Positions 9,820 to 20,884 of a stretch of 64,000 bases of DNA are shown here, one piece after another (the first letter of the stretch is position 1; each line of letters begins with the position of its first letter). Made by a program: the position numbers and the translations under genes. The DNA is from CAVXXB01 sp963765585. Its GTDB lineage: Bacteria > Calditrichota > Calditrichia > JAJRVZ01. The stretch spans positions 310,001 to 374,000 of the forward strand of contig CAVXXB010000002.1 in assembly GCA_963765585.1 (NCBI GenBank). Direction: 5' to 3'. The notes below the pieces were generated by a model. It made no database searches. It was not told the DNA's origin and saw only the letters and a list, made by a program, of their open reading frames with translations.

Positions 9820-10918
9820 TTAGTTCTTCTGAAAAATTAGAAATTCTTTAATAAATTTATGCAGATCACCATCCATTACCGCATTGGTATTGCTTGTTTC
9901 GTAACTTGTGCGGTGATCTTTAACCATATTATAAGGATGAAACACATATGACCGGATCTGACTACCCCAGCCAATTTCAAGTTTATCACTGCCCATTTCT
10001 TCTTTTTTCTTCCGCTGCTCCTCTTCCTCTAATTTATAGAGACGGGCGGCTAATATTTTCATCGCGTTTGCTTTATTTTTATGTTGCGATCGTTCGTTCT
10101 GGCATTGTACGACAACACCTGAAGGCAAGTGTGTGATGCGAATCGCAGAATCTGTTTTATTGACATGTTGTCCGCCGGCACCACTGGCCCGATAAGTATC
10201 AATTTTCAGATCCACCGGATTAATTTCAATATCAATTTTCATATCTATTTCCGGTAATACAAAGACAGAGGCAAAAGAAGTATGGCGCCGCTTATTGGAA
10301 TCAAATGGAGAGATCCTAACCAGGCGGTGTACACCCGCTTCCGCTTTTAGATAGCCATACGCATAAGCACCAACCACCTCAATGGTTACACTTTTTACAC
10401 CTGCTTCTTCCCCGGCCTGAAAATCCATGGTTTCACTTTTAAAACCGGCTTGTTCACAATACCTCAGATACATGCGCATCAGCATTTCAGCCCAGTCCTG
10501 GGATTCTGTTCCTCCCGCCCCGGGATGGATTGTAATAATGGCGTTTTTAGAGTCAATCTCTTCCCGGAACATTTGTCTGAATTCCAGATCATCGAGATTT
10601 TTCTCGATATGACTCAGCTGCTCCTGAATCTCTCCTTCCAGACCACTTTCCGGATCTTCATTATGAAGTTCCAGCAATACATCCAGTTCTTCAATTGCCA
10701 CATATTGTTTATCCCACTCATCTACCCAATTTTTACGGAGTGTGATTTGTTTCAGGATCTTTTGCGCCTGCTCATTATCATCCCAAAATCCGGATGCATT
10801 TGTTTTTGTTTCAAGGCTCTTTATTTCTTCGCGTTTACTATCTATTTCAAAGAAAACCTCGTAATTGATCCAGTTTTTCGTGAGTTTTACTTATCCGATC
10901 CAATATTTCCGAATCCAT
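9820..10918 (-). CDS. prfB: Peptide chain release factor 2, expressed through a programmed +1 frameshift
   Basis: RF2 ends translation at UGA and UAA. The main frame carries the SPF tripeptide anticodon in RISPFDSNKRRHTSF and the GGQ hydrolysis motif in RASGAGGQHVNKTDSAIR. The gene does not begin at the internal ATG of the long open frame (10701). It begins at an ATG at 10918, preceded by a strong GGAGGT; 23 codons reach the sequence CTT TGA, and reading resumes one base later with GAA. Joining the two frames gives 365 residues, the same length as E. coli RF2, with no gap. Low RF2 lets the ribosome slip past UGA and make more RF2. It is the first gene of a run leading through lysS and the Lol genes. 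Confidence 0.95.
10847..10861 (-). promoter_or_regulatory. prfB programmed +1 frameshift site
   Basis: In mRNA sense the site reads CGA GGT TTT CTT TGA. It combines an internal Shine-Dalgarno-like GAGGT, a three-base spacer, the slippery CTT codon and an in-frame UGA followed by A. This is the arrangement known from RF2 genes of most bacteria, where a UGA decoded slowly by RF2 itself favours the shift. Confidence 0.93.
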
Positions 10919-11140
10919 ACTACCTCCAGGATACCTGCTTATAACAGAAACAGCTATTTTATTTAAAATAATAAATTTACATTATTCATTGTATTCAAGC
11001 AATAAAACCTGAGCGAAGGGTGAGACTACATCAAGAGACAAAACGGAAGGATTTCTAAAAACGTTTACGGAATGAATAGAGGACAATCTAAGATATTTGC
11101 GCTATCCATATATAGAATAAAATAGAAATTTGGAGAGAGT

Positions 11141-12244
11141 CTAATCCTCCCCTTCTAAAGTCTTTTTAATACTTTTTACTTCTTTTTCGGCTTCTTTGCG
11201 ATCACTACTTAGATTTTTTACTTTATCTTCAGTTTTGACAGATTTTTCTTTTTCCTGTTCAATCATATCATAGAATTCCACCATTTTCTTCACATCTGCA
11301 CGATCGCTGTCTATCAGCATGTCTTGTTTCTTATGTGGCGTAAGATTGAAATGTGCACCAATTTGTACTTTCCATGGGGGATAATTGCTTATATCAGCCA
11401 TTGGCGAGTCGATTGGCGGCGCACCACCGGTCCTGTCGCGATCACCTGGATTTATTCGCAAATCGATACCGGCATCCAGGGCCAGCCAGTTAAGCGGACG
11501 ATATTGAATACTTGGATTAAATATAGCATAATCTTCAGCACTATATACCGGTTTGTCTGGCAAGGAGACAAACAGCCAACCGTATAACTCGAATCGAATA
11601 TCAAATAACGAAGAAAGTGGAATGATAGTAGCCAGCGCCATATCAATTTTTGCTGCACTTTTTGTGGCTGTAAATTTGGTATCATCGGGTAATGGTACTT
11701 CCTTACCCTTTTCATTGTGATTCCAGTAGCCAATATTATAGTGCACACTTACAGAGCGGTGCGGCAGGTATGGATCTGCATAAAAGGAAAAACCACCTTT
11801 GATCCCGTATTCAAATGAACCACTGGCATATTCGCCAAATGGATAGTTATGATTTTCTCCGATTGGAATCCTGCCCTGTCCCATAATTGCCAAAACATAT
11901 CTGCCCTTTTGAAAGGTGAAAGATCCACCTTTTAAAGTAAAAAACAGATCGTGCGGTGCATTACTTCCATTTGGATAATTGGTTGTCTGATAGACACGCC
12001 AGGCCAGCGCCAGATCCATATTATTGAAGATACCGGCTGTAATTGCTGCATTCCCTGCCCATAACCAGGCATTGGATTTGGAGTAAAAATTTACATTGGT
12101 ATATACTTCATAGCGTCCGGGTTTAAAGGATCTGCTCTGATAGGTATGGAACAGCCCATAGCTGCCCGTTGTTCCCGGGTTTTGACCGTATACCATAGGA
12201 AGGAATAGCACTGTAATCAATACGGATAGCAGAAGTCTTTTCAT
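11141..12244 (-). CDS. Outer membrane beta-barrel protein with C-terminal coiled coil (paralogue of the next gene)
   Basis: I do not recognise a named family. From the ATG at 12244 the protein has 367 residues and a clear signal peptide (MKRLLLSVLITVLFLPMVYGQ, cleavage after YGQ or nearby). A longer frame begins at a TTG at 12310 inside the upstream gene and is unlikely. The body is rich in aromatic alternating strands, as in an outer membrane barrel, and shares several blocks with the upstream paralogue: the YASG.xEYG segment, DPYLP.RS, and W/YNHN. The last 60 residues are charged and heptad-like, predicting a coiled coil on the periplasmic side. The two are tandem duplicates in one operon. 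The function may be anchoring or scaffolding, but that is a guess. Confidence 0.75.
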   Translation of the reverse strand: MKRLLLSVLITVLFLPMVYGQNPGTTGSYGLFHTYQSRSFKPGRYEVYTNVNFYSKSNAWLWAGNAAITAGIFNNMDLALAWRVYQTTNYPNGSNAPHDLFFTLKGGSFTFQKGRYVLAIMGQGRIPIGENHNYPFGEYASGSFEYGIKGGFSFYADPYLPHRSVSVHYNIGYWNHNEKGKEVPLPDDTKFTATKSAAKIDMALATIIPLSSLFDIRFELYGWLFVSLPDKPVYSAEDYAIFNPSIQYRPLNWLALDAGIDLRINPGDRDRTGGAPPIDSPMADISNYPPWKVQIGAHFNLTPHKKQDMLIDSDRADVKKMVEFYDMIEQEKEKSVKTEDKVKNLSSDRKEAEKEVKSIKKTLEGED

Positions 12245-12293
12245 ATCAGATTTCCGGACTTTATTCAACTTACTTGATTTAATGAGTGAGATT

Positions 12294-13424
12294 TTATCCT
12301 TCTTCTTCAAGAATCTGTTTTAATTCTTCTAATTCTTTTTCTGCTTCTTCTCTCTCCTGTTTCAGACGATCGAGTTCTTCCTGGACACGCTCGGCCCGCT
12401 CACGATCTTCAATGATGCTCTGAAAAAAGTCAACCCGTTGATTAAAGCGATCGCGCTCAACTTGTTCTGCGGTTTGTGTCTTGGATCCCACCGGCAGGAT
12501 GGTGAAAAACAAACCCATATGCACCCGCCAATCGGCATAGGCCGGCAAATCAAGTGTCAACCTGGGATCTGGTACACCAGTTGTTGTAATATCTTTTGAA
12601 GAAAAACTAATATCCACGCCAAAATCCGCCCGCAACCAGTTATAGGGTTTATACCGGACTGAAGGCGTAACATATCCCCAGTTTTCACGGCTATACACCA
12701 TGGTATCCGGTTGTTCAATATAGTTTATGCCATGAACTTCAAGCATAAAATCAACTTCGCCAACCGGGTATACAAATCCCAATCCATATTGAATTTCAGT
12801 GGCATTAAAACGGGCCTTCTGCTCATTATTACCTCTTTTATCCACATATACGACTTGCCCGGCATCATTATGATTATACCAACCCACATTTAAATGAGTT
12901 GAAAATGAACGATCCGGCAAATATGGATCAACATGATACGAGAATGCGGCCATAACGCCGTATTCCATAGCGCCACTGGCATATTCCTGGAACAAGTAAT
13001 TATGCGTATCGCCGAGACCAATTCGCATTTTAAACATACCGGATCCATAGAACCTACGGCCACCAAATGCAAACGATCCTGCTTTTAAATTCAGGAATAG
13101 ATCATCAGGCAAATTATACTCACCCGGCCGGTTCGTATCCTGATACAATCTTAGCGCAGCTGTAAGATCAAGATTATCAATGATACCATAGGTTAACGTT
13201 ATATTATTCGAAACAAGCCAGTAATTTGCGGCGGCCAGATCAGTAGGCGCTTCACCGATAAAACTGCCGAGTTTTGTAAAAAAACTTAAATCTGTTCCAG
13301 CGACCAACCAACCACCATTATACGTGCGGGCAGTTTGTACATGCATTAACGATTTGCTACCGGTCTGAGCATTAACGGATATGATAAATAACATGACCAG
13401 AAGTAATGAGCTGAGCCTCTTCAT
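12294..13424 (-). CDS. Outer membrane beta-barrel protein with C-terminal coiled coil
   Basis: The 376-residue protein has a signal peptide (MKRLSSLLLVMLFIISVNAQ), a barrel-like body rich in Tyr and Trp, and a strongly heptad C-terminal segment of about 45 residues rich in Glu, Lys, Arg and Leu (RVQEELDRLKQEREEAEKEL). It resembles the downstream gene over its whole length, so the pair arose by tandem duplication. A block near residue 100 (NLDLTAALRLYQDTNRPGEYNLP) has a counterpart in the paralogue at DLALAWRVYQTTNYPNGSNAP. It lies 110 bases after the SLBB gene. No enzymatic motif is visible. Confidence 0.75.
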   Translation of the reverse strand: MKRLSSLLLVMLFIISVNAQTGSKSLMHVQTARTYNGGWLVAGTDLSFFTKLGSFIGEAPTDLAAANYWLVSNNITLTYGIIDNLDLTAALRLYQDTNRPGEYNLPDDLFLNLKAGSFAFGGRRFYGSGMFKMRIGLGDTHNYLFQEYASGAMEYGVMAAFSYHVDPYLPDRSFSTHLNVGWYNHNDAGQVVYVDKRGNNEQKARFNATEIQYGLGFVYPVGEVDFMLEVHGINYIEQPDTMVYSRENWGYVTPSVRYKPYNWLRADFGVDISFSSKDITTTGVPDPRLTLDLPAYADWRVHMGLFFTILPVGSKTQTAEQVERDRFNQRVDFFQSIIEDRERAERVQEELDRLKQEREEAEKELEELKQILEEEG

Positions 13425-13533
13425 CTCAACCTCCCCAAATTAACAGAATGACGTATTATTTTTTTAATTTATAAACTTGAGATTATTCAGTCAAGCAAAA
13501 TGAATCAAAACTAACTATAAGTATATATTTGAT

Positions 13534-13998
13534 TTATATCCTGCTAACAAGATATATCGCATTGGCAATGATAGCAATATCCCGGACAATGCCCAGCATG
13601 CGTGCAAAAACATCTCCTATACTTCCGGAAACAACGATAGTATCACCTGGCTGTAATACCGGCAGAAGCGAACTGTCTCCGGTTTTGATATACTGTTCCA
13701 CATCAACTTTTACCACTTCCTGATTATTGCGAATAATCCGGACCTCACTCAGCCTGGCACTGGTTAGTGGTCCGCCAGCAGAAGAAATCAGATCCACCAA
13801 ACCATATGAACTGGGTATGCTGTAAATACCCGGCCGCTGAATATGCCCCCATAAATTCACATTTATCAACAAAATATCTTTTCCACCCAAAATATATTGA
13901 GCCGGCCGGTCACTATACTGCATTTGACCGCCACCATCCTGAGCAGAAACAGACATAGTTAACGAAAAAAGCAGTAATAAAACAAACAGATATTTCAT
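13534..13998 (-). CDS. Small secreted SLBB-domain protein
   Basis: From the ATG at 13998, with GAGG 5 bases before it, the protein has 154 residues. A signal peptide (MKYLFVLLLLFSLTMSVSAQ) is followed by about 110 residues matching one SLBB (soluble ligand-binding beta-grasp) domain: a GHIQRPGIYSIP strand, a DLISSAGGP turn and a PGDTIVV strand. The C-terminus is a hydrophobic helix of about 20 residues. SLBB domains usually occur in the polysaccharide exporter Wza, but here the N-terminal Poly_export domain is missing, so this is not an ordinary Wza. It starts 10 bases after the lipoprotein gene and is in the same operon. Its C-terminal helix could seat it in a membrane. Confidence 0.82.
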   Translation of the reverse strand: MKYLFVLLLLFSLTMSVSAQDGGGQMQYSDRPAQYILGGKDILLINVNLWGHIQRPGIYSIPSSYGLVDLISSAGGPLTSARLSEVRIIRNNQEVVKVDVEQYIKTGDSSLLPVLQPGDTIVVSGSIGDVFARMLGIVRDIAIIANAIYLVSRI

Positions 13999-14008
13999 TG
14001 AAGCCTCA

Positions 14009-14767
14009 TTAATTTGCAATAAATGTAAACCACCGCGATTCTGAGCCACTATAATTTATAGTCCGATCTTCCGGATCGAGATACCCTGATCCTACACTAT
14101 CGATCCTCCAGCGATAGGTAAAACCGGGTATAAATTGTGGTGGATTCTCAATTCTTGAATCGTTAGCCAGATCCAGAGATTGATTGCTTTCATATTCCTT
14201 AACCTGAATTTCATCCACAAAAACCACCCTGTTTGTAAATTCTTCCTGAATTCGTAAAATATAACTATCAGGAATAACATCGGGAAAACTCCAATAAAAA
14301 CGGAATCCGTCAATTATTTCACCATTTGGCCGCGACAAAATAGGTTTTTGCAGCAAATTATACTGTACAGTATCTGATGGTTGTCCCTCGCCCCCATCAC
14401 TATTCAACGCTTTTAGATAATAATAATTATATTTGTTAAAACCAATATCTTCTGATTCATCAATATACGATATATCCTGACCAGATGAAGCTGTTTCCAG
14501 ATCAATTCTCCAAATTCTTCTAAAAAATGTTTCGCCATCCTTCTGCCGGTATATGTCGATATATCTGATATTTCTGTCATTACTTTTATTCCACTCCAGC
14601 AGAACACCATCTTTATCTGGCACCGCATCGATACCAATCTCGACAACTGCTGTATCGGGCACTTTGGTTACAAATGTAAGTTTCCCTGGTACATCAGTGC
14701 TCGGTCCGTTCGAATCCGAACAGGCGATGATCATTATTATCGGCAGAAAATTTAAAATATAACGCAT
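14009..14767 (-). CDS. Lipoprotein with fibronectin type III-like domains
   Basis: The 252-residue protein begins with a lipoprotein signal (MRYILNFLPIIMIIAC, lipobox IIAC), so Cys16 is probably lipidated. The remainder has two beta-sandwich segments of FN3 type: one near 35-125 with VLLEWNKSNDRNIRYIDIYR and YYYLKALNSDGGEGQPS, and a second near 135-245 with GFRFYWSFPDVIPDSYILRI and FIPGFTYRWRIDSV. It starts 2 bases after the PorV-like gene and precedes the SLBB gene by 10 bases, so it is expressed with both. It is probably an outer membrane lipoprotein that takes part in surface assembly. No catalytic residues are seen. Confidence 0.85.
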   Translation of the reverse strand: MRYILNFLPIIMIIACSDSNGPSTDVPGKLTFVTKVPDTAVVEIGIDAVPDKDGVLLEWNKSNDRNIRYIDIYRQKDGETFFRRIWRIDLETASSGQDISYIDESEDIGFNKYNYYYLKALNSDGGEGQPSDTVQYNLLQKPILSRPNGEIIDGFRFYWSFPDVIPDSYILRIQEEFTNRVVFVDEIQVKEYESNQSLDLANDSRIENPPQFIPGFTYRWRIDSVGSGYLDPEDRTINYSGSESRWFTFIAN

Positions 14768-14769
14768 TT

Positions 14770-15787
14770 TTATAATTGAAATGAAATTCCTACTCTGTGT
14801 GAATTTCCCAGATCATGACTTTGATAAGCATAATCAATACTTAATTTCCAATATGCCAGACCGGCACCCGCTGTAAATTTACCATCATTCAGACCAAATC
14901 GTAATGCCAGCAATTCACTGTAGATCAATTCCGAACCGAGATGCCAGGACCAGTCATATCTGGTATATATATCATATGACAGCACAAGCCGGCTATTCAT
15001 AAACCGCATGGGCTGACCATAGGCAAAGCCAAAACGCCAGGCGCTCTCAATTTCATCTTTTTGCTTGGAGTTTGTATCCCAGGTGATTGCAGTTTTGAAC
15101 AGATCCTGTACGGCCACAGCCATACTTAAATCGCCAAACCCGTCATCGGCGAACATATCATCCAATCCGGCTAAAAATTTTATACCAAGATCAATTCCCA
15201 ATCCGGATCCCTTTTTGTCATCAAGACCAATATCAAGCAATTTAAAATTTACACCATAACTAATATCAATGGGAAGCTGAAAATATTGCCAGCCAAAATC
15301 GGCTTCAACGCGCGACAATTTTGAAAATGTTATAAAATATGCATTATTGGCAAAAGTAAAACTATCCGTGGATGGCGCTCGTAATCCGCTGCCAATTGGA
15401 TCATCATATCTTCTGTCCCTGCTGAGCAACAAATTATTATCCCAGTATCTTGGGATATCCTCGACGGCCAGCCTGATCCAGCTGGCGGATACCACAGCGC
15501 CGCCAAATATCGGCATAGACACACTGGCATACCCATGATTCTGCAGATTATTAAACATGTTGGCATACATCATGGATACATTAAAACCGGGCAAAGAAGC
15601 CGGACCTGCGGCATTCCAGTAAAATCCCGAACCATCATCAGCCAGTGCAACAAACGCGCCACCCATTCCCAGGGCACGCGGTCCGATACCAAGTTCCAGG
15701 AAGGCGCCGCCATATTTCGTATCTTGCGCCGAACCGGTTATAATAACCGTAAATATATAGGATAATTATATAAAACTTTTTTATCAT
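14770..15787 (-). CDS. porV: PorV-like outer membrane protein (type IX secretion), frame broken in the signal peptide
   Basis: The body, about 320 residues, begins with the pattern ELGIGPRALGMGGAFVALADD, then FYWNAAGPASL, which is the signature of the PorV/UPF0164 barrel family, and ends with a strand typical of barrels (SHRVGISFQL). The ATG at 15787 overlaps the stop of the C25 peptidase by 4 bases and begins a signal peptide (MIKKFYIIIL), but the rest of the signal (YIFTVIITGSAQ) is in the next frame. One surplus base near 15750-15770 would restore it. In T9SS, PorV carries substrates to the PorU sortase, and porU-porV adjacency is known in Bacteroidota. The symbol rests on family likeness and context. 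Confidence 0.75.
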
Positions 15788-18700
15788 TTCAATTTTGCCA
15801 GTTTGAGCGTATGTTCGACCGTTTTACCTTTGTATTTAGCCGAGACCACTGCAAAATACACCCCATTTGCCACCAGGTTGCGATCATTATCCAAACCATC
15901 CCATTCAATTTCATGATATCCCGGAGTCCCAGATTTTCATCAGGGATACTGTTCATTTCTGGTAATTTCCCGGATTTTTCTGCCGGATACCGTATATATT
16001 TTCACTGAAAACTGCTCCAGAATACCATCCGATACAATTTCAAAGGATATAATCGTCTGGTCTTCAAATGGATTGGGATAATTGCCAAATATCCTTAAAT
16101 CAAAATCACTGGTTACGACAAAGTTAATTGTCCTCTGCGTGACATTCCCATTAACGTCTTTCACCTGCACGCCCAGTGAATGCGGACCCTCTGAAATATT
16201 TGGTGTACTTAATACCGAAACAGCAGTTGGCATTTGGTAAAGAATCGGGCAGATATAATGTTTTCAGAAGGGATCGAATCGTTGTCCACCAGTAATAGTA
16301 AAACCGCGATTTAAATCAATACCATTTTCATCCTGTAAAATAAATGCAAGATTGGGATTTTTAGGAATATACATGCCTTCGGTCAGATTTCGTCCATTAA
16401 CCGTTATTTCAATCACCGGTTTTTGAAAATCATTGATTGAAAATACAGCATATTCGCCACCGGATACAATTTCTGTAAATAGCTTATTATTTTTAACACC
16501 GGTATTCAGGGCGACCCAACGACCGATATCCGGATAGTAACGACAAATATTAAAATCAGGCAGCTCATTCACATTATATTTATTCGTATCTATTTCAAAT
16601 TCAATATGTCCCGCTTTTAAAATATCGGCATTGTCATTATGAAATTGTAAGCGATCAAACTTACAGTATCCTGCAACATCAAAAAAGTTGATATATTTAA
16701 ATCCGGGTTGCGTATCCAATTCAAGATCTGCAGCAGACGAATTTAAATTGTATCTAAAAACGGATGAAGCCGTCATACTATTGGCAGCCATATGAAATTG
16801 GCCAAAGGAACCCATTATCAGTGTATCATTGCTTATCCCGTTGTTAGTCGTGCCGACTTCTTTTAAGAAAAAATAAAGATTTTCCGGAAACATTTTAGAT
16901 TGGATATTATTAACTTCATTACTTTCTTCGATCATTCCAGGTCCATCCAACACTGCAAAAAACTCGCGAAGAGTACCCGTCAAATCGACAGTAACCGGAA
17001 TTGATATTGCGGACTTTTGGTAGGGCTCTAAATTTAAATTGAGTGATGAAAACGAAGTTGCAGTTTTTCCATAAGAATCCAGATAAAAAGCCAGATTTAC
17101 ATCCGCAAGTGCAGTACTCGAATTATTATATACTTCTGCACTCAATTCGATTTGATCCGAACCTGCAAATACCAGTGAACCAGGCATTATTTGGACATCC
17201 GGCCGCGGATCTGTAACCGCCAGTCTGTGTCTTCTCGAAATATATTTGGTACCAAGGCTGTCGGTTAGTTCAATATCATAATAGACCGTATCCGATGAAG
17301 TATATGGCCCAAATCCCTGATCATAGACCCAAAGACATCATCGCTTACATGATCTAAAATCCAGAGCAACGGTCCACCATTTCCACTGCGGATGTCATTG
17401 ATGACAACCCGCGCAAGCGGCTGCGGCGATTTTAAATAGACTGAAAAATTTATAAAATCACCGATCTGGGGTGCCCTTGGAGATGTGACTACCGAATCAA
17501 TCAACGCTTTGTTTATGGCAAATTTTACAAAACCACGACTTTCGTTTTGCTGAAAGTCATCACTGGCATATCCCTTAATATATAATATCTGATCGCTTAA
17601 TCCGGATGGGATTGTGACATTAATTGTGCTTACCCCGCCCTGAATATTGAAATAATATTCAGATATCTTTTCATGCAGTTCATTGGTTAATTCAATTCGT
17701 CCATTTCCCGAGGAGAATGCAGCCTGAAGTGATGCCACCAAAGTATCACCAGCCAGAGGTAGATAATTATCCAGTTTGATTGCCAGATTTTTTTCAGGCA
17801 ACTTTAATTTTATATATGGATCACCAAGCAGGTTATAATGATTCACCATGGATTTTCGCAGCTGGCCATAGCTGGGGATTGATGCATCATAGGCTTCGGT
17901 TACATATGAATTATTATGCAGGTACAGAATTTTACCAAACAGAACGGCTTCGCCAATATTTAAATCCTTTCCAAAAATATGGTCAGTAATATTCCAGCTG
18001 AATGCAAAATCGTTATACAACCAACCTACGCCCGAAGCCGCTAAAACCCCAATAGCACCTTTTCTGGGCGCCAGGAGTAATTTATCCGCAATACCTGATA
18101 TGCTGCCGCTTTCAAAAGCACCGGTAAAGCAGGTCATGCTCTGGACAAAGGGCAATCTGAAATGTTCACTCAACCGGTCGATATCATCAGTATTCATCAA
18201 CCCAACATCTGCCCATATACCACCGCCACCATGACCAAAAAAATTAACGACTGATAATCCGTCATCAAAATAATCGATCAAATCACTCGTACTACCAAAA
18301 TTGGGGTCGAACCTGGTAGTATCTTCAAAAGTATTAAGTTTATGACTGATATATCCTTCGGGCATCTGCAGATTTATTAGGCGCTGATTCTGAACACGAA
18401 ATGCCGGCTGTCCTGAAAAGACTTCATTGGTACTACCGTCGTTCCCACTTATAAACAAACCGGTCTGCTGCCACTCGCCTGTATTTTCAGCTGCCTCATA
18501 CCCTTCAATTTTCTCCATATAATTATTAAACTCAGAATTACTGGCTACGGGTATACGTGAAACGATCAGATCCGGGACATCATCAGAACCTGATACAAGT
18601 GTATACGGATAGTCACTCCCGGCTGCGCCATATCTAAATGTTTCAAATAAGAATGTGGGAACCTGGTCATCTTTGGCTGAATGCTTTTCTTTATAGTCAT

Positions 18701-20769
18701 AGGAAGCACTACCAATCAGCACAACATACATCAATCTCCGGGAAGCATCCCAATGATCAAATGCATATTTAAGGAATTTTTTTATAGCCAGGGGTGATTT
18801 TATCCCGTGATTGAACTCATCGTAAATATCCTCAACCAAAACAATTTCCACAGCCAGGCCATTTTGTTCACGATACGTTTTTAATCTTTTGACATTCTCA
18901 TAATACAATTTATCTGTGATTATCAGATACTCAGCCCGATTAGACTTATCATAGAGTGAGGCATTTAAAATATCGTTTTTCCAGGGTACATCCGCCCTGA
19001 TTGCAATTGGCCTTTTCTTTGCCGAGGGTGTAATGGCTACGTACTCAAGGTCCGGATAGAATATTTCATCCTGGAAGGTGATTCGATAAGAGGAATAATT
19101 ATCGGTTGCAGTAACATAATCGATTCGACTATTGACCATCTTACTGATGCCCAGTTTATACAATTCGATTTCACCGGTCTTAAAACCATCCACTTCAAAT
19201 TGTTGAATATAGCCATCGGGAATATTTGCCTGTTTTCGAAATTTTATAAAATCATTATCAGCCCGGTAGCGACGCAGGTATTCAATTTCGAACCAATTCA
19301 GCAACGCAATCATCAGTAACCCCGGGTTGGTCCATTACAACACGAAGTTGATTTTCGCCATGTTTTATGGCACTTTGTGGGATTCCTAACTGACCCTGAT
19401 TCGTAATAATGTGTAAATGCTGATCCGTCCAGTTACCTGATTCAGCCACTTTTGCATCATTTAACCATATTTCTGCCAAATGATTATTTAATGGATTTGA
19501 ATCACTCTTTTTTGAAACTCCGCGCATCATGGCTTTTACAAAAACAGAACGTGATCCGATATCAGTAAACGGCCAAATAAGTTCAGCTTCATAACTTCGA
19601 CTGCTGACGGCAATGACGCCACGGTCATAAAACCAATGATCCATGGTATAACCCGCACTATCTATATCCGCACTCTCGTGACCAAACCGGACAAAGGCAT
19701 TGTCCTCTTCAAAATGAATTCGCTCAGTGAAGGCATATGGTGTGATATATTTTGCCGGATTTTCTTCTGCCAGGGTGCCGCTTTCTTCTACCATGCGCAG
19801 ACCGGTTGTTTCGCCAATTTCCATCCAGTAGATATTTATATCCGAGAACGGATCATTATAAACATCGGCGTAATTTTTTGTAATGGGCGAGCGATTTATT
19901 TCGCCCCAAAATTCAAAATAATCCCCCGGATCAAAACGACCATCGGCACCACCTTTAAAATATATCGGTAATTCCAGGCCCCGGCAGGAAATTTTGAGTC
20001 TTCTTGTATCCAATTGATCAACCGGTATTTCCTGAGCAACCAGATCCCCGTAACTAATCTGATACAGACCGGTTTGATCAATTAAAATTTTATATCTGTT
20101 CTGTCTAAATTTCTGTGTATTTGCGGTGGTTTCAGTAATATTGACCGGTGTTTTAGCCGTACTATAATTTGAGTTTAGTAATAGCTTTGAGTTGAGTTGA
20201 CGATCGCTTTGCGATGATGCACTCTGCTGATTATTTGAATACAGACTGCCGGCTCCTGTAATCTCAATTTGCAAATCGGTGATATATTCGACTGAATGAT
20301 TTGCCGGATCGTACCTGAGTGGAAAAAAGGTAAGTGAATACAACGGAACATCGCGAAATAATCCCAGGTATGTAATCTCTACCAAATCCTGTTTTTGGAG
20401 AGTCGCGGCAGCTTCCGTAGTATGAAAAACGGTATACTGCTCCCCCGCACCCAATTGAATTTTATTTCTCTTGATACTTTTTATTTTGTAGGTGAAGTTT
20501 TTTCCGGACAGAGAAAATAGTTTGGTGGTATATGGAACAACGGCATAGGATTCCTGCTGCCGTAGCTGCATCCCCGGAAGTTCATAGTGAACCTGTATCG
20601 CTCCGTCAGATTTTTGTTCTGACCTTTTTTGTGGTTCGGGAAAATTTGCCTGTACAGCAAGCGAGGATGATGATTGCGATTGGACTTTTATAAAATCATT
20701 TCCTGCCTGTAGCGTGCCTGATATCAGCAGGATGATTACAAACCAATAAGATGAACCCTTGATTATCAT
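15784..20769 (-). CDS. porU: PorU-like gingipain-family (C25) cysteine peptidase, interrupted by several frame shifts
   Basis: Four open pieces (19282-20769, 17265-19313, 16264-17187, 15940-16233) and a tail to 15784 join into one gene of about 1,660 codons. A signal peptide (MIIKGSSYWFVIILLISGTLQAG) opens it. The central C25 domain has the catalytic His in FFGHGGGG (codon at 18231-18233) and the nucleophile Cys in SMTCFTGAFE (18129-18131). Ig-like regions and a sorting-type tail with YPNPF follow. Breaks lie near 19300, 17325, three within 16215-16280, and about 15945. PorU cleaves T9SS sorting tails and attaches cargo to the surface. Adjacency to the PorV-like gene supports this, but a secreted C25 peptidase is an alternative. 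Whether the indels are real is unsettled; they have the same character as those in housekeeping genes elsewhere. Confidence 0.75.
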
Positions 20770-20816
20770 TTATTCTTCGTAGTCTAAAATTTGCGTAAGT
20801 AAAATCAGTTATAAAT

Positions 20817-20838
20817 AACGGGGCTCAAAGGCCCCGTT
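20817..20838 (-). terminator. Hairpin downstream of the surface protein gene
   Basis: An 8-bp perfect stem (AACGGGGC / GCCCCGTT) with a 6-base loop lies 47 bases past the stop of the surface protein gene and before the PorU-like gene. The tract that follows on the minus strand (ATTTATAA) is only weakly T-rich, so termination may be partial. Confidence 0.6.
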
Positions 20839-20884
20839 TACTTTTATAATTATCGGTTCACCGGAGAGTATGTTTAATCAAAAA

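Noticed and set aside
10450..10944. A 164-codon open frame on the plus strand
   Set aside because: It covers the prfB start and frameshift site on the other strand; the RF2 reading is far stronger.
10919..11140. A small gene or RNA in the gap upstream of prfB
   Set aside because: No open frame with a ribosome site, no clear hairpin and no repeat words were found in these 222 bases.
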